From Fibrobacterota bacterium (lineage in GTDB: Bacteria; Fibrobacterota; Fibrobacteria; UBA11236), in NCBI GenBank assembly GCA_028287465.1, contig JAQBPO010000031.1:62001-126000 (forward strand): a stretch of DNA of 64,000 nt, written 5' to 3'. A model generated the notes under the pieces. The model was not told where the DNA came from, did no database searches, and saw only the letters and a program-made list of their open reading frames with translations. Numbering within the stretch: the first letter of the stretch is position 1; each line of letters begins with the position of its first letter. Made by a program: the position numbers and the translations under genes. Below, piece after piece: positions 60,540-64,000 of the stretch.

Positions 60540-61121
60540 TCAACCCGGCTTGGATACCCCGGATTTTTCCGAGGCCCGCGCCTCACCGGCGGAAGATTCC
60601 GCGGCCGCCGCCGTCTTCGCGTCCAGCACATGGTCCGGCTCAGCCTTCACCTGCCCGGGATTGAGCCCGATCTTATACGCGGAGGATACCGCTATCCCGT
60701 AGAAAACCAGATCCATGACGTCGAACTCCGATAGGTAGGCCTTGAAGATTTCATAAAAATCGACCACGAACAGGATCCGGACCAGAGGCAGGTTTTCCTG
60801 ATCCGCGACGAAGAAGGCGAGGCAGAACAGGTTCCCCAGCACGCAGCCGAGCAGGGCGTAGAATCCCGCGACCGTCCCATGGACCTTGCCCGACCCTTTG
60901 CCGAACCGCTTGACGCAATAGCCCACCAGCACGCCGACGCCGATGGCGAAATAGCCGACCACGTATTGGATGGCATAGGTGACGAGCCCCCAGGCCAGGG
61001 CCGAAGCGAAGCCGGCGGCGGCCCCGGCCATTTGGGCCTTCGCCAGGCTGGCTTTCCTTTCATGCAAGGCGAGGTCCGAATCGCGCTTTCCGATGGGCGG
61101 GAGGTTATCAGCGGATTCCAT
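60540..61121 (-). CDS. Small integral membrane protein, unknown function
   Basis: 193 residues. A charged N-terminus (1-28) is followed by hydrophobic segments at about 32-50, 53-70 and 85-107, with a weaker one at 112-125, then a hydrophilic Ala/Glu/Lys tail. 'GSGKVHGTVAGFYALLGCVLGN' is the most distinctive piece. It lies 80 bp upstream of the TPR gene on the same strand and may be co-transcribed with it. No family name is assigned. Confidence 0.6.
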   Translation of the reverse strand: MESADNLPPIGKRDSDLALHERKASLAKAQMAGAAAGFASALAWGLVTYAIQYVVGYFAIGVGVLVGYCVKRFGKGSGKVHGTVAGFYALLGCVLGNLFCLAFFVADQENLPLVRILFVVDFYEIFKAYLSEFDVMDLVFYGIAVSSAYKIGLNPGQVKAEPDHVLDAKTAAAAESSAGEARASEKSGVSKPG

Positions 61122-61280
61122 GGCGGTCCTTCCGGTTTGGTCGTGCGATGCGGGTTACGGGCGCGCAAAGCGTAACAAAGTTCACATGGAAGCGGAAGGA
61201 TGGATATCAAAACCGCCCCGGGCATTCGGCCGGAGGCGGTTGATTCAGCGGATTGGCTCAGGAAAAGGGGAGGGGTAGGA

Positions 61281-61853
61281 TCAGGCCAGGCGCTTGATCA
61301 GATCGGCCAGGACGGGCGTTCCCTTGGCGGTCACGTCCACGGAGAAACGCTGGCGCGGATCCGCGGGGCGATCCAAGGTGAACCCGCCGACGCCGAAGGC
61401 CTTTTCCAGCACCTTGACCAGGTCCGGCTTGACGGCTTCCAGGGTCTCCGGGCTGTTGGGGGCGATGGCGCGGCTGTTGACGATGAAGCGGATCTCTCCG
61501 GCCTTGAACTTCGGCTTTCCGGCGTGGAAGCCGGCGTCGTCTTCCAGGCGCTTGGCCACGCGGAGGAGGCCGAGCAGGCTGGAGCGGATCTTCTCTTCGT
61601 TGGTGCCGTCCATGGGATGCTTGTAATCGTAGAGCAGGCCCAGTTGGCGGCCGGTGGCGTCCAGGGAGTAGTTCACGTAATGGCCCACCAGGAGGGTCAC
61701 GGGACCGTCCGGCACGTGCTTGTAGTCCGCCACGTCGATGAAGATCTCCGGAGCGTCCGGGATCCAGGTGCTCAGCACCTTGAACCATTCGTCGGGCTCG
61801 GCCTGGGCGGGATTCTCGAGATGGATTTTCCAGTTCAGATATTGCAGGTTCAT
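61281..61853 (-). CDS. Hypothetical protein coupled to the sulfite reductase gene
   Basis: 190 residues, soluble, with no signal peptide. 'LQYLNWKIHLENPAQAEPDE', 'APEIFIDVADYKHVPDGPVT' and 'GHYVNYSLDATGRQLGLLYD' suggest a small alpha/beta domain. The C-terminal ~60 residues ('VKPDLVKVLEKAFGVGGFTL') look like a second domain. It starts 17 bp after the reductase stop, and AAGGGA precedes the ATG, so it is part of the same operon. An accessory role in sulfite or nitrite reduction is guessed from position only. Confidence 0.65.
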   Translation of the reverse strand: MNLQYLNWKIHLENPAQAEPDEWFKVLSTWIPDAPEIFIDVADYKHVPDGPVTLLVGHYVNYSLDATGRQLGLLYDYKHPMDGTNEEKIRSSLLGLLRVAKRLEDDAGFHAGKPKFKAGEIRFIVNSRAIAPNSPETLEAVKPDLVKVLEKAFGVGGFTLDRPADPRQRFSVDVTAKGTPVLADLIKRLA

Positions 61854-61870
61854 CGTAATCCCTTGATCCC

Positions 61871-64000
<2,130 letters not shown>

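Overview
The window reads like a chromosome segment of a high-GC, free-living Gram-negative bacterium. TonB-dependent receptors, lipoproteins and outer-membrane barrels show two membranes. Several secreted proteins end in a short beta-rich tail of the 'VYDLxGRRxF...GxYxVxV' kind seen on type IX secretion substrates. Together with DUF2341/LamG proteins, a GH76 mannanase and PQQ-type sugar dehydrogenases, this points to the FCB group, most likely Fibrobacterota. That placement is inferred from protein style, not from a marker gene. I saw no rRNA, tRNA, CRISPR array, insertion sequence or prophage.

Layout. 1-18.8 kb is mainly a secretome: a di-heme oxidoreductase, a SASA-type esterase, a GH76 enzyme, a 14-repeat propeller protein and a large DUF2341/LamG protein, mixed with a membrane acyltransferase, a DUF5996 protein, a DUF2937 protein and an unnamed duplicated Cys-rich protein. 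18.8-33.2 kb carries two copies of one module (outer-membrane lipoprotein overlapping a TonB-dependent receptor), three compositionally distinct unknown secreted genes, a lipase and a second SGNH esterase. 33.2-43.3 kb has housekeeping and envelope genes: MoeA, a degenerate receiver protein, an AlgJ/AlgX-like lipoprotein, a three-domain sugar-phosphate transferase/STAS/deacetylase fusion, DedA, and a coupled three-gene operon with an RlmL-like methyltransferase, followed by an RRM RNA-binding protein gene.

44.06-54.74 kb is the standout: five tightly coupled genes for a synthase-dependent exopolysaccharide. They are a 1783-residue lipoprotein with two glycosidase-like barrels, two Rossmann-like modules and a DUF2334 deacetylase; a processive GT2 synthase; an outer-membrane barrel; an FG-GAP/PQQ-like propeller; and a WecB-type UDP-GlcNAc 2-epimerase. 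The parts resemble Pel, Pga and the Gram-positive Yda/Pss loci, but the combination does not match any of these. The epimerase suggests that ManNAc enters the polymer.

54.9-64 kb has two paralogous secreted PQQ-type sugar dehydrogenases, a TPR protein, a membrane protein, and a sulfite/nitrite reductase (cut by the window end) with a small partner gene.

Several starts are non-ATG (TTG, GTG, one probable CTG) and were chosen by Shine-Dalgarno position and signal-peptide logic. All functional calls come from reading motifs, without database searches.
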